Source: Salpingoeca rosetta (lineage: Eukaryota; Opisthokonta; Choanoflagellata; Craspedida; Salpingoecidae). From it: DNA of 10,000 nucleotides. Every line of letters starts with the position of its first letter. Within the stretch, counting starts at the first letter, position 1. Positions 1 to 10,000 of this stretch are shown here, piece by piece. Location of the stretch: positions 869,775 through 879,774 of the forward strand of contig NW_004754911.1 in assembly GCF_000188695.1 (NCBI RefSeq). Reading direction: 5' to 3'. The notes under the pieces are model-generated. The model did no database searches and was not told the DNA's origin. It worked only from the letters and a program-made list of their open reading frames with translations. The position numbers and the translations under genes are program-made.

Positions 1-21
1 ACACAACACACACATACGCAC

Positions 22-391
22 CGCTTGTGTGTAGAGGCCCAGCTCCCGGTAAGGGTTACACGCCACGAGGATGTCACCAATGTATGTCTGTTGATCCAAG
101 CATGGATGTCATCATCCACACAGCAGGCATGAGCTGTGCAGCACAGTGACCCACGCAAACGCCTCACCACAGCCATCAACAGCGTCACAGGCATTCGTGC
201 AGCCGGACAACCAGCCGTCTGGTGCGAAGCCCTCACACACTTGAAGCACCCACATGACGCACTCGCATCAACATCAACATCCACATCTCAACACCCATGC
301 TTACATAGATGACATCCTTGGAGAATCGCGACGACAGCTGCTTGACGAGCGCTGATTCAGACAGCTCCCGCAGCTGGGCAAGGTCATCCAT
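22..391 (-). CDS. Myosin motor domain, N-terminal part (partial, two exons seen)
   Basis: Two minus-strand exons, complement(305..391) and complement(22..87), encode 51 residues of the start of a myosin head, an actin-based ATP-driven motor. The first exon reads MDDLAQLRELSES and ends ...KDVIY before a GTAAGC donor. The second starts after a CAG acceptor with TYIGDILVACNPYREL and ends ...LYTQA before GTGCGT. Both junctions are phase 0 and give the hallmark IYTYIGDILVAxNPY. A cysteine replaces the more usual Val/Leu of the A-V/L-N-P block. The P-loop, switch regions, actin-binding site and tail lie beyond the left edge. ATG at 391 is the chosen start because an in-frame TGA lies 40 bases upstream. 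A 5' UTR intron ending at the TAG acceptor at 459-460 is possible, and so is an upstream coding exon joined at an AG just before the ATG. The ELGLY segment is loosely class III-like, but the class cannot be decided from 51 residues. Confidence 0.85.
88..304 (-). other. Intron of the myosin gene
   Basis: This 217-nt phase-0 intron has donor GTAAGC at 304 downward and acceptor CAG at 88-90. It is defined by perfect continuity of the myosin IYTYIGDI motif across the junction. Unlike most introns here it carries no long dinucleotide run. Nothing else is recognised in it. Confidence 0.8.
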
Positions 392-859
392 GCCTGCTCG
401 CCTTGCTTGGCTTGCTGCTCGCGTCGCCACTCAGCCTCTCGCCAGCATCCACACAAGCCTACAAGGTGATCAGCACATACACAGAAGCAAGCTGGCACCA
501 CCACACCCTTGTTGCTTGTTGACTTCTTCTCGTATCCGTTCGTGCGTGTGCGTGAATTTCAGCGGAATTTAAGTGACGACGAAGGACAGAAGGTGACACC
601 AACGATGACTGCCTTGTTGCCAACCTTGCTTGCCAACCTTGCTTGCACTGTTGCGATGTGCTGTGACATGACATGAAGTGACACAGTGCGCAAACAAGCT
701 CGCTCGCTTGTTGGCGAAGCTTGACGCTTGATGGTTGTAGGGAGGATTCATCTCCTAATGCTGCTGTGTGCATGTGTGCATAGACAGATCGACTTGACGC
801 AGGATTGCTGACTCGCTTGCTTGGCTTTGCTGGATGGGATCAACAAGCTACCATCAGTG
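392..859. promoter_or_regulatory. Divergent intergenic region between myosin and NEK9-type kinase starts
   Basis: These 468 bases separate two head-to-head start codons, myosin ATG at 391 (minus) and kinase ATG at 860 (plus), so they should hold both 5' UTRs and the promoters, or one shared bidirectional promoter. No convincing TATA or initiator element is visible. A 13-bp unit starting GCCAACCTTG is repeated in tandem at 619-631 and 632-644. The minus-strand acceptor-like TTGTAG at 459-464 could end a 5' UTR intron of the myosin. ORFs in this stretch have no recognisable protein features and are taken as chance. Confidence 0.5.
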
Positions 860-8358
<7,499 letters not shown>

Positions 8359-8685
8359 CACCACAATTCAACATGCGACAGGCCTCTCTAATATGAGGGT
8401 TATGACTCCTGCGTCGGGATTACTCTCGGCAATCGGTAGAATTTAGCGTACTGCCGCTCCCGCAGGTGTGAGGACAGCAAACCGCTGATGATGAGCGCTC
8501 ATGTGTGCCTGCGTGCGTGCGTGCGTGCGTGCGTGCGATTGTGTGTGTGTGTGTGTGTGTGTGAAAGGGATGGGAGTTGTTTGGCTCAAGCAAGGAGCGC
8601 CATCAGGCTTTGTTTCAAAGCGGTGCGTACCCCTTTCTACGATTTGTAAATGCAGTTTTTGCTCCAAGACCGTTTCCTTCGAGCA

Positions 8686-8691
8686 TTTAAT
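8686..8691 (-). terminator. Possible SURF1 polyadenylation hexamer (ATTAAA)
   Basis: The minus-strand hexamer ATTAAA, the commonest variant poly(A) signal of animals, lies about 170 bases past the SURF1 stop codon in the AT-richest part of the gap. No canonical AATAAA competes nearby. This rests on a hexamer and its position only. Confidence 0.3.
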
Positions 8692-8716
8692 GATAATGAT
8701 GCAGCGAGCCAGCTGA

Positions 8717-8858
8717 AAACACACAGACACACACACACACACACACAGACACACACACACACACACACACACAGACAGACACACAGACACGCACATACAG
8801 ACGCACAGACAGACACAGACAGACACAGACACATACACACACACGCACGCACGCACAT
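8717..8858. repeat. CA/CAGA microsatellite in the SURF1 3' flank
   Basis: CA runs mixed with CAGACA, CATACA and GCAC units end two bases before the minus-strand SURF1 stop codon at 8861-8863. The array would therefore form the first part of the SURF1 3' UTR (TG-rich in RNA sense). Confidence 0.93.
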
Positions 8859-8860
8859 GT

Positions 8861-9273
8861 CTATTGTCGACCGCTCATGGCCTGGGGCGGGAGCTTTCGA
8901 GCCGCGCGCTTGCCCTGGTTACGGCGGAGAACAACCAGCATTGCAAACGTGGCCGCTGCGAGCGAATACCTGCCAGCAAAGGAAGGAAGGAAGGAAGGAA
9001 GGAAACAGGGTGTGTGTGCGTGGATTGTGAGTCGTGCATACATGTATGTGAGCACGTGTATGTGCATGTGTTGTGCTGGCGAACAAGAAAGCAAGTGTTT
9101 AAGTGTACAAGTGTACAAGTGTGCGGAGGTGATGACAGCAACCATGAGAGCACAACAGCGGCAGTAGAGATGCAACCATGACGGACCAAGTGATGATGTA
9201 CTGCATATGTTCGTTGCGGATGTTGATCTGCGTCTGTCCACCAAGCGGCATCCCTCCAGGCGGCGTGCACTCT

Positions 9274-9321
<48 letters not shown>

Positions 9322-10000
9322 GGTGATGAAGATGAGGGGTTGTGGTGCATGGATCGCTCATGGAATGGCGTGCAGTGTAATGCACGGGAGCATAACAGTG
9401 CAATCATCACACTCTGCAGCAGCGAATCAAGACAATGCTTCTCACCTTCCACGACATCAATGAGGATTGGCTTTGTGTTTCGCGCTTCCGACATTGTCTG
9501 CAGGCAACCGGCAATTGTCAGCGTCGGTGAGAAACAGAGAGGGCGTGTGTGTGTGCGTGATTGTGTGCGTGCGTGATGGTGTGTGTGCGTGTGTGTGTTT
9601 GTGTGCGGTGTGCGGTGTGTGTGTGTGTCGGTCGCCTTGTTTGTGTGCGGTTTGCGGTGTGTGTGATGATGATGGCACCTTGATATCGATCCAGCGCCAC
9701 TCATCCTTCTCCGGCTCATTCTCAGGAACAAACGCCCCTTTCTGTTCAGTGCAAGCACATGTGGGGGAGGGAAGGGGGGGGGGGAGGAGAGGTGTCACAA
9801 TGTGAGCGGCAACGAACGACAATTGTTTCCGGTTGTGGATGGACGACACTGACACAACAAGACGGACAGAAATAACCGAATGGACAAGGACAACAATAAG
9901 CAAGCAAGCACACATGTTCATCGCACACACACACACACCTTTTCTCCGAGGCGAACGATGCCCTCAAGCTTCTGCTTGCCCTGCACTTGTCCTTGCTGGC
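8861..10000 (-). CDS. SURF1: SURF1/Shy1 cytochrome c oxidase assembly factor, C-terminal part (partial)
   Basis: Predicted complement(join(8861-8969, 9187-9271, 9446-9497, 9679-9741, 9939-10000)), about 122 residues, with the 5' part off the right edge. Read in order: KLEGIVRLGEK, then KGAFVPENEPEKDEWRWIDIK (human SURF1 has FVPENNPE...W), then SEARNTKPILIDVVE (human GAEPIFIDAN), then CTPPGGMPLGGQTQI plus NIRNEHMQYIITW (human TVPGGPIGGQT and LRNEHLQYIVTWYGLSAAT), then YSLAAATFAMLVVLRR and a basic tail to TAG. All four introns are GT-AG with matching phase, and the last junction splits the tryptophan codon (TG|G). SURF1 sits in the mitochondrial inner membrane with two transmembrane helices and acts early in building cytochrome c oxidase (subunit 1/heme a module). 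The second helix and most of the intermembrane-space domain are seen here. The first helix and targeting peptide are outside the window. Confidence 0.95.
8970..9186 (-). other. Last intron of SURF1 with a (CCTT)n polypyrimidine tract
   Basis: This 217-nt phase-2 intron has donor GTCCGT at 9186 downward and acceptor GGCAG at 8970. On the sense (minus) strand the AAGG array at about 8980-9003 reads (CCTT)n and lies just upstream of TGCTGGCAG, where the polypyrimidine tract is needed. An AAGTGTAC-type 8-bp unit repeats about four times at 9093-9124. Confidence 0.85.
9276..9312. repeat. (CA)n microsatellite next to a SURF1 acceptor
   Basis: On the SURF1 sense strand this is (TG)n ending in TTTAG at the acceptor of the GGMPLGGQT exon. 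The dinucleotide array occupies the place of the polypyrimidine tract in intron 9272-9445. Confidence 0.93.
9541..9668. repeat. TG-rich array in SURF1 intron 9498-9678
   Basis: An imperfect (TG)n array with GCGTGA, GTGCGGTG and TCGG interruptions on the plus strand is CA-rich in SURF1 sense. It fills most of the intron between the FVPENEPEKDEW exon and the ILIDVVE exon. Confidence 0.9.
9742..9938 (-). other. First visible SURF1 intron, donor inside (GT)n
   Basis: This 197-nt phase-0 intron begins GTGTGTGTGTGTGTG directly after GAGAAAAG on the minus strand and ends at GAACAG before AAAGGGGCG. It also holds a G-run on the plus strand (9774-9782), which is a C-run in sense. Confidence 0.85.

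Larger units (their letters stand above)
8359..8860. other. Convergent intergenic region between NEK9-type gene and SURF1
   Basis: These 502 bases between two facing stop codons presumably hold both 3' UTRs. Contents: unique sequence 8359-8490; a perfect 12-bp palindrome ATGAGCGCTCAT at 8491-8502; (GCGT)n at about 8507-8536 and (TG)n at about 8540-8562; an AT-richer repeat-free stretch 8565-8715; and a CA/CAGA array 8717-8858. No AATAAA is seen on the plus strand. ORFs here read short protein-like stretches on both strands, but I recognise no homology. Confidence 0.6.

Noticed and set aside
8491..8502. 12-bp palindrome ATGAGCGCTCAT as an operator or terminator
   Set aside because: There is no loop, no T-run and no partner site. 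A single short palindrome in a 10-kb eukaryotic window is unremarkable.
8717..8780. TQT-like dynein light chain motif in a plus-strand ORF downstream of the kinase
   Set aside because: ACA CAG ACA arises from the CA/CAGA microsatellite and is not linked to a supported exon.

Overview
This is a eukaryotic, intron-rich nuclear window. Coding exons are short (47-425 nt), GC-rich and bounded by GT...AG sites. The introns are compact (about 120-410 nt) and heavily colonised by simple repeats, mostly (TG)n/(CA)n. Joining exons by conserved residues and matching splice phases gives three protein-coding genes. The gene content (an animal-type NEK9 with kinase, RCC1 propeller and C-terminal motif, plus SURF1 and a myosin) and the many short introns suggest a unicellular relative of animals. 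A choanoflagellate is my best guess, but that is inference only.

Layout. (1) Positions 22-391, minus strand: the N-terminal end of a myosin motor domain in two exons, running off the left edge. (2) Positions 392-859: a short gap between divergent genes, presumably with 5' UTRs and promoters. (3) Positions 860-8358, plus strand: one gene of 19 predicted exons encoding a NEK9-type NIMA-related kinase of about 1129 residues. It has an N-terminal Ser/Thr kinase domain, an RCC1 beta-propeller interrupted by a long acidic insert, an acidic low-complexity tail with a conserved WLxxEL...IPM motif, and a short coiled-coil-like end. (4) Positions 8359-8860: a repeat-rich gap between convergent genes. 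(5) Positions 8861-10000, minus strand: the C-terminal part (five exons) of the mitochondrial cytochrome c oxidase assembly factor SURF1, running off the right edge.

The three genes are functionally unrelated (actin motor, mitotic/ciliary kinase, mitochondrial assembly factor), so this looks like ordinary compact eukaryotic gene packing rather than a cluster. No mobile element, CRISPR array, viral gene, tRNA or rRNA was seen.

The most unusual signals lie inside the NEK9 gene. An exact 60-bp tandem duplication copies a 3' splice site together with 20 in-frame codons. An 11-bp tandem duplication shifts an acidic tract into a Met/Thr-rich frame. A 273-nt intron in the catalytic core is stop-free and in frame, and would encode poly-Gln plus His-Thr if retained. 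Several splice sites are built from, or abut, microsatellites.
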